Assembly: GCA_046331545.1 (NCBI GenBank)
Contig: JAXLQR010000002.1
Span: forward strand, 620,001 to 684,000
DNA length: 64,000 nucleotides
Origin: JADJVL01 sp046331545
GTDB lineage: Bacteria > Acidobacteriota > Holophagae > Holophagales > Holophagaceae
Reading direction: 5' to 3'
The translations under genes and the position numbers were made by a program. Below are positions 33,302 through 44,821 of the stretch, one piece after another. The notes beneath the pieces were generated by a model that saw only the letters and a list, made by a program, of their open reading frames with translations, was not told where the DNA came from and made no database searches. Positions within the stretch are counted from its first letter, which is position 1; each line of letters opens with the position of its first letter.

Positions 33302-35128
33302 TCAGGCCCCCATGCGCTCGAGGAGCCGCAGGAAGGCGGCCGCCACCTTGGGATCGAACTGGGAACCCATGTTGGCCTTGATCTCCTCCACCACTTCCCG
33401 CAGGGGCATGGGCGCCTTGTAGCCCTTGCCGCTGGACATGACGTCGTAGGCCTCGATGAGCCCGACGATGCGGCTGCCCATGGGAATGGCCTCGAAGGAG
33501 AGGCCGTCGGGATAGCCCTTCCCGTCCCAGCGCTCGTGGTGGTGCCGGATGATCTGGTTCACGTCGTAGGGGAACCGCAGGTCCTTGAGGAAGGTCGCCG
33601 CCAGCACCGGATGGGTCCGCAGGCGGGCCAGCTCCTCCGCGCTGAGCCTGGGCTTGGCGATGAGGGCCGGGTCCAGCATCAGCATGCCCACGTCGTGCAG
33701 GATGGCCGCGATGCTCACGGCCTCCACTTCAGGCGTCGGCAGGCCCAGCTCCACCGCGAGGCTCGTGGCCAGCTTGGCGGTGGCGAGGCTGTGGCTCTTG
33801 AGCTGGGGCACCCGGCCCTCGCCGCTTTGCAGGATCCGGTGGCTCACGCTCAGGAAGGCCCGGTGATAGCGCTCGTGGAGGCGGCTCTCGTTGAGGAACC
33901 TCGCGAAGACCCGGGTGGCCGCCTGGGCAAGGGCCAGGCCGGCCTCGTCGAAGGCGGACTCGCCGGTCCGGAGGAGGAGGATCTCGTCGCTCCGGCCCTG
34001 GTCGGTGGCGAGGCGGAGCGCGGCGCAGGTGAGGAAGGGGCCCGGCAGCGGGGCGGCCTCCGGCCGCTCGGCCTTCGGCGCGAGGCGGACCTCCTCGGGC
34101 AGGGCTCCCGGCAGCGCGGCGTGCGCGTGGACCAGGACGTTCTGCTGGAGCTCTGGGGAAAGGGGCGGGTCGCTCCAGGCGAGCAGCGGCCGCACCTCGT
34201 CGGCCTCCTCCATCCAGAAGGCCACGGCCTCGGCGCCGGTGAGCGACGCCAGGAGCGGCGCGAGTTCCCAGAAGGCCAGGCGCTGCTCCGGCAGCATGGC
34301 GCCCGGCCGCCGGGCCGCCGCGCGGGCCCGCGGGATGGCCATGGTGGTGGAGGCATCCAGGGCCGGGGCCTCCTCGCCCAGGGCCTCCCAGGGCAGGATC
34401 TCCTTCTCCTCCGCCGGGACGGGCACCGCGGTGCCCCGGGCCTCCGCGCCGGGGGCGGCGGGCAGGAGCGCCGAAAGGTCGGGCATGCCCGGGAGCCCCT
34501 GGCCCGTGAGGGGAATGACCGGCAGCGGGACCGTCGCCATGCGCGGCCGCCGGGCGGGGGCCGCGGGCTCCGCGGGCGCGGACGCCGGCACGGGCGCGGC
34601 CGGCGAGGGGACCTGGCCCCGGGGCAGGAGCAGCGTCGAGGGCTCCTCGGGGGCCTCGGCGGGCACGTAGAGGCGCATGTCCCGGAGGGCCACCACCAGG
34701 TCGTTGCAGATGGCCATGGTGGGGACCTCGTCCCGCTCGAGGTCGAAGGGCGCGTGCTTGCCCTTCTCCCGCTGGATGAGCACCCCGACCCAGTCCCCCA
34801 TGAGGTAGAGGGGGGAGACCAGGAACCTCGGGCTGTCGGCGCCCTGCCCGAAGGAGCGCAGCTCGGGGTAGTCCTCCGCGTCGTTGGCCACGAAGGCGCG
34901 CCGCTGCCGCTGGATCATGATGGCCAGCGGGTCCTTGCCCCCGATGCTCTCGGGGGGGCGGGTGCCCCGGGGCCAGCCGTAGTGGCTCACGAGGGCGAAG
35001 TCCTTCTCGTCCGTGGGGCGGAGGTAGAGGGCGCCCTTGCTGCTTCCCACCTCCTCCAGGCAGCGGTAGAGGATCTGGGCGCACCGCGTCTCGATGGACG
35101 TGAGCAGGTTGGGCGGAAAGGGCGCCAT
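33302..35128 (-). CDS. GAF and HD-GYP domain protein (putative c-di-GMP phosphodiesterase)
   Basis: 608 residues from the ATG at 35128. The first ~160 residues look like a GAF domain (KGALYLRPTDEKDFALVSHY, then LVSPLYLMGDWVGVLIQRE). An Ala/Pro-rich linker and a degenerate second sensor region follow. The C-terminal ~190 residues are HD-GYP: ILHDVGM supplies the HD pair, and HHHERWDGKGYPDGL carries the HHExxDGxGYP signature, all metal ligands present. It should hydrolyse cyclic di-GMP and thereby affect motility or biofilm. Signal unknown; the gene is monocistronic or the end of the fabD-like cluster (38 bases after the P-loop gene). Confidence 0.9.
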   Translation of the reverse strand: MAPFPPNLLTSIETRCAQILYRCLEEVGSSKGALYLRPTDEKDFALVSHYGWPRGTRPPESIGGKDPLAIMIQRQRRAFVANDAEDYPELRSFGQGADSPRFLVSPLYLMGDWVGVLIQREKGKHAPFDLERDEVPTMAICNDLVVALRDMRLYVPAEAPEEPSTLLLPRGQVPSPAAPVPASAPAEPAAPARRPRMATVPLPVIPLTGQGLPGMPDLSALLPAAPGAEARGTAVPVPAEEKEILPWEALGEEAPALDASTTMAIPRARAAARRPGAMLPEQRLAFWELAPLLASLTGAEAVAFWMEEADEVRPLLAWSDPPLSPELQQNVLVHAHAALPGALPEEVRLAPKAERPEAAPLPGPFLTCAALRLATDQGRSDEILLLRTGESAFDEAGLALAQAATRVFARFLNESRLHERYHRAFLSVSHRILQSGEGRVPQLKSHSLATAKLATSLAVELGLPTPEVEAVSIAAILHDVGMLMLDPALIAKPRLSAEELARLRTHPVLAATFLKDLRFPYDVNQIIRHHHERWDGKGYPDGLSFEAIPMGSRIVGLIEAYDVMSSGKGYKAPMPLREVVEEIKANMGSQFDPKVAAAFLRLLERMGA

Positions 35129-35166
35129 GAAGGGCTTCCGTGGGGGCCGGGGAGGGAGCCCTGATT

Positions 35167-35796
35167 CTAGGACAGGGGGCCGGGCGGTTCCACCGCAACG
35201 GCCCCGGCGTCCACGAGGTGCCAGCCGAGCGCGCTGCCCCGCGCGGCCTCCAGCAGGCGCGCCTGCTGCGCGGCCCAGGCTTCCGCCGCCGCCGGACGGC
35301 TCCCGTGCGTGGCGAGGACCCACGCCATCCACGACGGAGGCCGCTCCGCGGCGCTTCGCTCGAGACGCCGGGACCCTTCCGTCCCCCCGATCCGGAGGAG
35401 CACGCCGCGGGCCCCGAGGGCCGCGAGCCGGTCCTCGATCCGCCGGAAGCCTTCGGGCGTGAGCCCGCCCTCCACCAGGGCGCTGAGGTGGAAGCGCTCC
35501 TGGTGGGCGGCGAACCCGGTGCCCTCCCGGGCCCAGCCGAGCCCGCGGCTTCCGGCCACCAGCGCCTCCCAGGCGTCGAGCAGCCCTTCCAGCCAGGGCT
35601 CCACCGCGTCCGGGCGATGGCGTTCCTGGAGCGGCTCGAAGCGGCGCTGGGTGGCGGCGTCCTCGCCGCTCCAGAGCACCCGGTGCCCCGAACCGGTCCG
35701 CCAGCGGCGCAGCAGCGTGGTCTTGCCGGAGAGGGGGACGCCCTCGAGGATCCAGATCCCGGCCGGGCAGGAGGGCGGCGACCCGGGCAGGATCAT
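35167..35796 (-). CDS. P-loop NTPase, putative small kinase
   Basis: 209 residues. Walker A GVPLSGKTT lies at about 19-27, after a short N-terminus (IWILEGV), as in nucleotide or small-molecule kinases and thymidylate-kinase-like proteins. AWEALVAGS and VLLRIGG segments fit a kinase fold, but no diagnostic Walker B or lid motif is clear. The ATG overlaps the stop of the FabD-like gene by 4 bases, so the two are translationally coupled. Function unknown; a role with the acyltransferase is suggested only by position. Confidence 0.65.
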   Translation of the reverse strand: MILPGSPPSCPAGIWILEGVPLSGKTTLLRRWRTGSGHRVLWSGEDAATQRRFEPLQERHRPDAVEPWLEGLLDAWEALVAGSRGLGWAREGTGFAAHQERFHLSALVEGGLTPEGFRRIEDRLAALGARGVLLRIGGTEGSRRLERSAAERPPSWMAWVLATHGSRPAAAEAWAAQQARLLEAARGSALGWHLVDAGAVAVEPPGPLS

Positions 35797-36689
35797 GCCC
35801 AGGACCTGGGTTCCTGGAGGCTGGCGACGATGAGGCTCCGGTCCGCCCAGCGCGTCAGGTTCTGGAGCTGGGCTCCGTGGCCGCACTCGAAGAACGCCTC
35901 CCCCAGCGACCGCAGCCCGCGCACCGCGGCGGGCCAGCGGATGGGGGCCGCCACGCTGACGATGGCCTCCTCCCAGGCCTCGAAACCGTCGTCGAGGCGG
36001 CGCCCGTCCAGGGGCGAGACCAGCGGGAACTCCGGGTCCCGGGGCTTCCACGACCGGAGGGCCTCCTGGACGCTCGGCAGCAGGGGCGCCATCAGGTCGC
36101 AATGCAGCGGGTGCCGCACCGGCAACAGGCCGGCCTTGAGGGCCCCGGCACCGACCGACGCCAGGAAGGCCTCGAGGGAGGGCAGGTCCCCGGAGACCGT
36201 GAACTGGGCCTGGCCGTTGAGGTTGGAGAGGCGCAGCCCCGGATGGGCCGCCAGGGCGGAGGCCACGTCGCCTTCCCGCAGCCCGATGACGAAGGCCATG
36301 CCCATGGAACCCGGGACGAAGCGCGCGTCCGCGGCGTCCTCGGTGGCGAGGATGAGGTCGAGGGCCGCCTCCAGGGGCACCACTCCGGCGGCCACCAGGG
36401 CGCTGAAGAAGCCCATGGAATGGCCCGAAGCGCCGGCGGGCAGGGCCATCCCGGCCGCCCGGTGGGCGCGGTACAGGCCGACGGCGTGGGCCAGCACCGC
36501 GATGGGGGCGACGCGCTGGGCGCGGAGGGCTTCGGCGGGACCGTGGGCCATCAGGTCCCGCAGGGGAAGGCCGGTGCGGGCCTCGGCGGCCTCCAGCGCG
36601 GCCCGCCACGCGGGATCCGCCTCCCAGCCGCCGCTCATGCCGGGCTGCTCCGTGGCCTGACCGGGGAAGAGGAGGACGGGGGCGCTCAC
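35793..36689 (-). CDS. Malonyl-CoA:ACP transacylase-like acyltransferase
   Basis: 298 residues from GTG 36689 (the upstream extension is Pro-rich and lacks support). Family landmarks: LFPGQATEQPGM at the start, the nucleophile elbow GHSMG (Ser91), QFTVSGD and a histidine in RHPLHCDLMAPL. FabD loads malonate on ACP in fatty acid synthesis; relatives serve polyketide and malonate decarboxylase pathways. It stands apart from other fab genes and is coupled instead to a P-loop protein, so it may not be the housekeeping FabD. It begins 114 bases from the divergent PAP2 gene. Confidence 0.8.
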   Translation of the reverse strand: MSAPVLLFPGQATEQPGMSGGWEADPAWRAALEAAEARTGLPLRDLMAHGPAEALRAQRVAPIAVLAHAVGLYRAHRAAGMALPAGASGHSMGFFSALVAAGVVPLEAALDLILATEDAADARFVPGSMGMAFVIGLREGDVASALAAHPGLRLSNLNGQAQFTVSGDLPSLEAFLASVGAGALKAGLLPVRHPLHCDLMAPLLPSVQEALRSWKPRDPEFPLVSPLDGRRLDDGFEAWEEAIVSVAAPIRWPAAVRGLRSLGEAFFECGHGAQLQNLTRWADRSLIVASLQEPRSWA

Positions 36690-36803
36690 GGGTCCAGGGT
36701 GGCCCGGCCCGGGCGGGGCGCGCAACCGGGCCCCATGTAGAATGGGGGCGCACCCCCTCCACCGCGAACCGGCCCGCCAGGGCCGTTTTCATAGGGCCGA
36801 CCG

Positions 36804-37406
36804 ATGACCCTGTCCGACCACCTGATCCACCTCACCATGAGCGTCTTCCTCATCTTCGGGGTGTACCAGTTCTACTTCTGGTGCCAGCGCCAGAGCTTCC
36901 GCCCCGTGGTGAAGTTCAACTCGAAGGTGGACGAGGCCCTGCCCTTCTGGCCCGTCTGGGCCTGGGTCTACAGCTTCCTGTACTACCCGGCCATCGTGTA
37001 CCTGAACTGGGTCGTGAGCAGCCCGCGCCACTTCAACCACCTGGCCTTCAGCTTCTTCGTCCTGCTCTTCATGCAGATGGCCTTCTTCCTCATGTTCCCG
37101 GTGGCCACCCCGGACCACTGGCGCGACTTCGCCCAGGGCCCCGGGCCCTCCCGGCGCTTCCTGCGCTTCGTGCAGAAGTTCGACAAGCCCACCAACTGCT
37201 TCCCCAGCATGCACGTGAGCGTCGCGACGCTGACGGCGCTGCACGCCCACCCGCACCTGGGCCCCTGGAGCTACGCCTTCCCGGTGCTCATCGCCATCAG
37301 CTGCGTCTTCTCCAAGCAGCACTACCTCATCGACCTGCCCTTCGGGGCCGGGCTCGGCTGGGTGGCCTTCAAGGCCTTCGAGCTGATGGGCGGATCCGGG
37401 GCCTGA
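36804..37406 (+). CDS. PAP2-superfamily membrane phosphatase
   Basis: 200 residues with five to six hydrophobic helices. PAP2 motifs: CFPSMHVS (the PSGH-like motif 2) and SKQHYLIDLPFGAGLG (motif 3, with the histidine and aspartate). Motif 1 is represented by the KFDKP region. Such enzymes remove phosphate from lipid phosphates or transfer head groups (inositol-phosphoceramide-synthase-like). The enzyme acts at the inner membrane. No lipid-synthesis neighbours define the substrate. Confidence 0.82.
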   Translation: MTLSDHLIHLTMSVFLIFGVYQFYFWCQRQSFRPVVKFNSKVDEALPFWPVWAWVYSFLYYPAIVYLNWVVSSPRHFNHLAFSFFVLLFMQMAFFLMFPVATPDHWRDFAQGPGPSRRFLRFVQKFDKPTNCFPSMHVSVATLTALHAHPHLGPWSYAFPVLIAISCVFSKQHYLIDLPFGAGLGWVAFKAFELMGGSGA

Positions 37407-37440
37407 GGCCGGCCGCGGGGCAAAGTCCTCGGGGAGGGGG

Positions 37441-37872
37441 CTAGCCGAGGGCCAGGGCGCGGCGGTGCAGCTCCTCGAGGGGGACCTCCTCGACCCGGGC
37501 GCCGATCCAGAACTGGTTGCCCTCGGCGTCGGCCACGCCGGCGTTGCGGTCGCCGTAGAACTGGTCCGCGGGCTCCAGGAGGGAGGCGGCCCCGGCGTGC
37601 AGCGCCCGCTGGTAGGCGGCGTCCACGTCCTCGACGTAGAGGTACAGGGACGTGGGCCGGGCGGGGAAGCCCTCCTTGGCCTCGCCGATCATGACCACGG
37701 AGTCGCCGATGCGGACCTCGGCGTGCATCACGCGGCCGTCGGCGGCCTCCATGCGTTCGATGAGCTGCCCGCCGAAGACGGACTGCAGGAAGGCGATGAG
37801 GGGCTGGGCGCGGGTGACCACCAGGTAGGGGATCACGCGGGGATAGCCTTCAGGGATGGGGTTCACGGCCAT
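37441..37872 (-). CDS. VOC-superfamily (glyoxalase/bleomycin-resistance-like) protein
   Basis: 143 residues, ATG at 37872 behind GGGAGG. One paired beta-alpha-beta-beta-beta fold: IPYLVVTRAQPLIAFLQSVF, a middle RVMHAEVRIGDSVVMIGEA, then SLYLYVEDVDAAYQRALHAG and AGVADAEGNQFWIGARVEE. This pattern is shared with PhnB-like and extradiol-like VOC proteins. A metal-binding His/Glu set is plausible (His in VMHAE, Glu in DAEGN). Function is not determinable. Convergent with the PAP2 gene. Confidence 0.82.
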   Translation of the reverse strand: MAVNPIPEGYPRVIPYLVVTRAQPLIAFLQSVFGGQLIERMEAADGRVMHAEVRIGDSVVMIGEAKEGFPARPTSLYLYVEDVDAAYQRALHAGAASLLEPADQFYGDRNAGVADAEGNQFWIGARVEEVPLEELHRRALALG

Positions 37873-37908
37873 GGGACCTCCCGGATGGGCACCCCGAGGA
37901 TGCACCCT

Positions 37909-38334
37909 TCAGAAATGCACGTCCACGTAGTCCACGACGGGCGGGTCGCAGGGGTTCTCCATGGGGTGCATGCGCCAGAACGTCCGGCCGCCCCGGATCT
38001 GGAAGTCGAAGTCGCCGTTCCGCTCGCAGGGCCTGCCACCGTTCAGGTGGGTGACCTGGAGCACGATCCGGCCCCGGAAGCGGAAGGACTTGGCCTTCAC
38101 CTCCAGGATCTCGCCGTCGAGGGAGACGCGGTCCCCGGTCTGCTTCGCCACCTGCTCGCCCTTGATGTGGAGCCGGCCCTGCGCCTCGGTGATCTCGACC
38201 TTCCCCTTGTCCCTGCCCCACTGCACCCACTGGCAGGTGAAGCCGTGGACGCCCAGGAGCTTCGCCTTGGCGGCGGGATCGTGGATGACGGCGGGGGCCT
38301 GGGCCAGCAGGGCCGCGAGCGCGAGCGGGATCAT
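37909..38334 (-). CDS. Small secreted protein of unknown function
   Basis: 141 residues. The N-terminus MIPLALAALLAQAPA is a short signal peptide. The rest is beta-rich with alternating charged and hydrophobic residues (RLHIKGEQVAKQTGDRVSLD, RFRGRIVLQVTHLNGGRPC) and ends DYVDVHF. It has three cysteines in the mature part. Family not recognised. The ATG overlaps the methyltransferase stop by 4 bases (ATGA), so it is the second gene of a small operon. Confidence 0.68.
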   Translation of the reverse strand: MIPLALAALLAQAPAVIHDPAAKAKLLGVHGFTCQWVQWGRDKGKVEITEAQGRLHIKGEQVAKQTGDRVSLDGEILEVKAKSFRFRGRIVLQVTHLNGGRPCERNGDFDFQIRGGRTFWRMHPMENPCDPPVVDYVDVHF

Positions 38335-39062
38335 CGTTCCTCCTCCGGGCGGTCCGCCCTCAGGTGCAGCAGGGTCCAGCGGACGTGCGCCCCGGGCCCA
38401 TCCGCCCAGCCGAGGAGGTCGCCGATGGCCTCCTCGATCTCGCAGAGGCCGGGCTGGTCGAGTCGGAACAGGCCCTTCATGAAGCCGCAGGCCGCCGGAC
38501 GGTCGGCGAAATCCCAGGTGTAGTGGGCGAGCTCGGCGTGCCTCACCCTCAGGCCGGCGGCCTCCAGGGCCCGCCGCTCGCGGTCCGCCTCCAGGAAGTC
38601 CGCCTGGTGGCCCTCGCTGCTGCGGCGGCCCACGAAGTCATCGAGCCACCGGGCCGGACCGGTATCCGCCGCCACGTCGGCGACGACCAGGCGGCCACCC
38701 GGAGCCAGGACCCGCGCGCCCTCCCGATAGAAGGGCCCGCGACCGCCCAGCAGATGGTGGAGGGCGGCGATGCTCAGCAGCACGTCCACCGACGCCGCGC
38801 GGAAGGGGAGGCGGAGCCAGTCCCCCAGCACCAGGTCGGGCACGAAGGCGGCGTACTGGGGCTTGGATTCGAAGGGGACGTATCGGCAGCCGGGAGCGAA
38901 TTCCGCCAACTCGGGCCGGAGGTAGGCGCCCCCGGAGGGGCAGTCCACCAGGATCTCCCCGGCCCGGGGGGCCGCCAGGGCCAGGGGCAGGCGGAACTCC
39001 GCGCCCCGGGCCCGCGGGGCGAGTTCCATCGCGCTCTGGTAGGGGGCGGCGTCCCGTCGCAT
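38331..39062 (-). CDS. Class I SAM-dependent methyltransferase
   Basis: 243 residues. Motif I is LVDCPSGGAYLRPEL, motif II/III falls in VPDLVLGDWLRLPFRAASVD, and LSIAALHHLLG plus RVLAPGGRLVVADVAAD are typical post-motifs of small-molecule methyltransferases (UbiE/Methyltransf_11 type). Cytoplasmic, with unknown acceptor. It is preceded 18 bases upstream by the ATP-grasp gene on the same strand, suggesting a small modification operon. Confidence 0.85.
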   Translation of the reverse strand: MRRDAAPYQSAMELAPRARGAEFRLPLALAAPRAGEILVDCPSGGAYLRPELAEFAPGCRYVPFESKPQYAAFVPDLVLGDWLRLPFRAASVDVLLSIAALHHLLGGRGPFYREGARVLAPGGRLVVADVAADTGPARWLDDFVGRRSSEGHQADFLEADRERRALEAAGLRVRHAELAHYTWDFADRPAACGFMKGLFRLDQPGLCEIEEAIGDLLGWADGPGAHVRWTLLHLRADRPEEER

Positions 39063-39080
39063 GGCGGCTCCGGACCCAGC

Positions 39081-39896
39081 CTAGCGGAAGTAGGCGTAGA
39101 GGCCCTCGGCCCGGTGTCGGCGGGCGGCGAGGAGCAGGGGGCCGGGGGCGCGGCCGGCGCCCACGGTCTTGTTCACGTCCAGGACGATGGCCCGGCCCTC
39201 CCGCTCCACGTAGTCGAACTTCCCGTAGTCGAAGCCCAGGCGCTCCCTCAGGGCCACCACGTCCGGATGCACCTTCGCCGGGAAGCGGGCCACCGCCGTC
39301 TCGTTCTTCACGATGGGCTGGTCCGAGGCGGTGCGGACGCAGCCGGACCGGTCCCCGAGGAACTGGTAGCTCCGCACGTGGAAGAGGCCGTCCTCCACCT
39401 CGGGGAGGAAGCGCTGCACCACCAGGTCCGGGCACCCGAAGGCCTCGGCCGGGACCTCCCGCAGGTGGGCGTGGATGCGGTAGGCGAGCGGGGTGGGAAA
39501 GGCCGGGTCGAGGCCCTCGCCGTCGAGGCGGGGCACGCCCCTCCGGGCCTCCGGCACGCCGCCGTAGTTCCGGTTCGATTTCACGATCACCGGCCCCTCC
39601 CAGTCGTCCCCCGGCCGCAACAGGTGCCCGCCCAGGGTGGACTTCCGGATGTCCTTCACCCGACCGTTCACCGCCACGGGATAGGTGGCCGCGAAGGCGA
39701 GGTAGTCGTCGGGCACCACCGAGAGGTCCACGTGGACGAAGACCAGGTCCGCGTCCACCCGCCGGCCGGGGCCGAGGAGCTGGACCACCTCGTGCCCCTG
39801 CTCCTTCCAGACCTCCGCGAGGCCCCCGATCCCGTACTCGGCGAGGGCACCGGGCGGGTCGGCCTCGTGGCAGAGGATGGCGATGCGGCGCTTCAC
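39081..39896 (-). CDS. ATP-grasp-like protein
   Basis: 271 residues. The N-terminal half (RIAILCHEADPPGALAEYGI) looks like a pre-ATP-grasp Rossmann segment. The C-terminal half has ATP-grasp features: the VIVKSNRNYGGV lysine/glycine loop, LVVQRFLPE, and the metal site GKFDYVEREGRAIVLDVNK. Such enzymes ligate carboxylates to amines or thiols. Substrates are unknown. It may act in one pathway with the adjacent methyltransferase. Confidence 0.75.
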   Translation of the reverse strand: MKRRIAILCHEADPPGALAEYGIGGLAEVWKEQGHEVVQLLGPGRRVDADLVFVHVDLSVVPDDYLAFAATYPVAVNGRVKDIRKSTLGGHLLRPGDDWEGPVIVKSNRNYGGVPEARRGVPRLDGEGLDPAFPTPLAYRIHAHLREVPAEAFGCPDLVVQRFLPEVEDGLFHVRSYQFLGDRSGCVRTASDQPIVKNETAVARFPAKVHPDVVALRERLGFDYGKFDYVEREGRAIVLDVNKTVGAGRAPGPLLLAARRHRAEGLYAYFR

Positions 39897-39921
39897 CCCA
39901 CCAGTTTAGGGAACCGGGGCG

Positions 39922-40326
39922 TCACTCGTGGTACCCGGCCACCACCAGGATGCAGGGCCCGCCCCAGATGACCTCCATGCCCAGGGCCTCGGCGCGGCGC
40001 ACGGCCTCGCGGCTCTCGGCGCCGGGCTGCATCCAGATGCGTTTCACCCCAGCCTTGGCCGCCTCTTCCACGACCTGTTCCGTCACCGCCGGGGGCGTGA
40101 TGACCGAAAGCCCGGCCACCTTCAGCGGCAGGTCCGCCAGGCGGGCGTAGGCCTTGAGCCCTTCGACCTCGGAAGCCCTGGGGTTCAGCGGGTAGACCTC
40201 CATGCCGTGCTGCTGGTAGCAGCGCAGCACCTTGTTGCCGTATTTGCTGCGGTCCGGGCTGGCGCCGGCCACGGCCCAGGGGCCTTCGGCCAGGAAGGCG
40301 CGGATGGTGTCCTGCGTGTTGGGCAT
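39922..40326 (-). CDS. CoA-binding-domain protein (YccU-like)
   Basis: 134 residues. A single Rossmann-like CoA-binding domain: WAVAGASPDRSKYGNKVLR, VYPLNPRASEVEGLKAY, SVITPPAVTEQVVEEAAKAG and IWMQPGAES. The family is widespread and binds CoA or acts as a small regulatory domain. Encoded 49 bases downstream of carB on the same strand. Alone it has no catalytic residues of acyl-CoA synthetases. Confidence 0.88.
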   Translation of the reverse strand: MPNTQDTIRAFLAEGPWAVAGASPDRSKYGNKVLRCYQQHGMEVYPLNPRASEVEGLKAYARLADLPLKVAGLSVITPPAVTEQVVEEAAKAGVKRIWMQPGAESREAVRRAEALGMEVIWGGPCILVVAGYHE

Positions 40327-40375
40327 GAGTGCCTCCTGGGCCTTGGTTGTCCGCCGGCGGGGCGACGTGATGGAT

Positions 40376-43577
<3,202 letters not shown>

Positions 43578-43585
<8 letters not shown>

Positions 43586-44660
43586 GGGCCGCCTCCAGCA
43601 TGGTCACGAATCGGCCGAAGGCGCTCCGCGCGTCGTGGGGTCCGGGACTGGCCTCCGGATGGTGCTGCAGGCTGAAGATGGGCAGGGTCCTGTGCCGCAG
43701 GCCCTCCACGGTACCGTCGCTGAGGTGCTTGTGCGTGACCTCGATCTCCGGCGGCAGGCTGGCCTCGTCCACCGCGAAGCCGTGGTTCTGGGCGGTGATC
43801 TCGATGCGGCCGGTCAGCAGGTCGTGCACCGGCTGGTTGGCGCCGCGGTGGCCGAACTTGAGCTTGAAGGTGGTTCCGCCGAAGGCGTGGCCCAGCAACT
43901 GGTGGCCCAGGCAGATGCCGAAGATGGGCCGCTGGCCGATGAGCTTTTCGACCTCCTTCTGCATGCCCGGCAGGGCGCCGGGATCGCCGGGGCCGTTGCT
44001 GAGAAACACCCCGTGGAAGCGCGGGGCGAGGAGTTCCGAGGCCGGCGTGTCCCAGGGGAAGACCTCGAGATGCAGGCCCGCCACCGAGAGCTGCTTCAGG
44101 ATCGAGGCCTTGATGCCCCCGTCCAGCACCGAGACGCGGAATGTCGCACCCTCCCGTGGGATCTCGTAGCGGTCCGTGCAGCTGACCTCGGCGCAAAGGG
44201 CCTGCCCCGCCATGTCCGGCAGGGCGGCGGCCTTCAGGGCGCCGGCCTCAACACTGCCTTCGCCCTCGGTCCAGATGAGGCCGGGCTGGGAGCCCGCGTT
44301 CCGCAGGTGCTGGGTCAGGGCGCGGGTGTCCAGGTCCGTCATCACCGGGACGCGGGCGCGCTTCAGCCAGCCGCCCAGGTCGCTCTCGGAGAGGGTATGG
44401 TCCGGCGTGCCCGTGAGCCGCCGGCACAGCAGCGCCGCGGCCCAGGGCCGCGGGGCCTCGTTGAGGTCGGCGTGCACCCCGTAGATGCCCTGCTCGGGGA
44501 AGGTCATGGTGACCATCTGGCCGGCGAAGCTGGGGTCCGTGAGGATCTCCTGGTAGCCGGCCATGGCGGTGGTGAACACCGCCTCGCCGCTGCCGCCGAA
44601 TCCGAGGGGCGCGCGGCCGCGGAAGACCGTGCCGTCCTTCAGGATCAGGTGCGCGCGCAT
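43578..44660 (-). CDS. carA: Carbamoyl-phosphate synthase small (glutaminase) subunit
   Basis: 360 residues from the ATG at 44660 (GGAGG 7 bases before). The N-terminal CPSase_sm domain is followed by a class I glutamine amidotransferase: catalytic Cys250 in FGICLGHQ, oxyanion region LSNGPGDPGAL, His/Glu in QHHPEASPGPHD. It hydrolyses glutamine and channels ammonia to CarB. The operon carA-carB is followed by the CoA-binding protein. A TAGGAT -10-like box on the minus strand about 90 bases upstream has no good -35. Confidence 0.98.
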
Positions 44661-44821
44661 GCAACCTCCAGGGAACAAGGAGGGTCTGGATGTCATCAGC
44701 CTCGCGCGGATCGCCCTTCGTCCGCCCGCGGCTTCCCGGACCTTGACGATCCTACCGGAGGCGTTCCTTCAGTTCATCGCTTTAAATGCCCTGCCTTCCT
44801 TGCCACAATGGAGGTTTCCCC

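Noticed and set aside
44743..44790. Sigma-70 promoter (TTGACG ... TTTAAA) before the large secreted-protein gene
   Set aside because: Spacing between the two boxes is far from 17 bases, and no alternative pairing is convincing.
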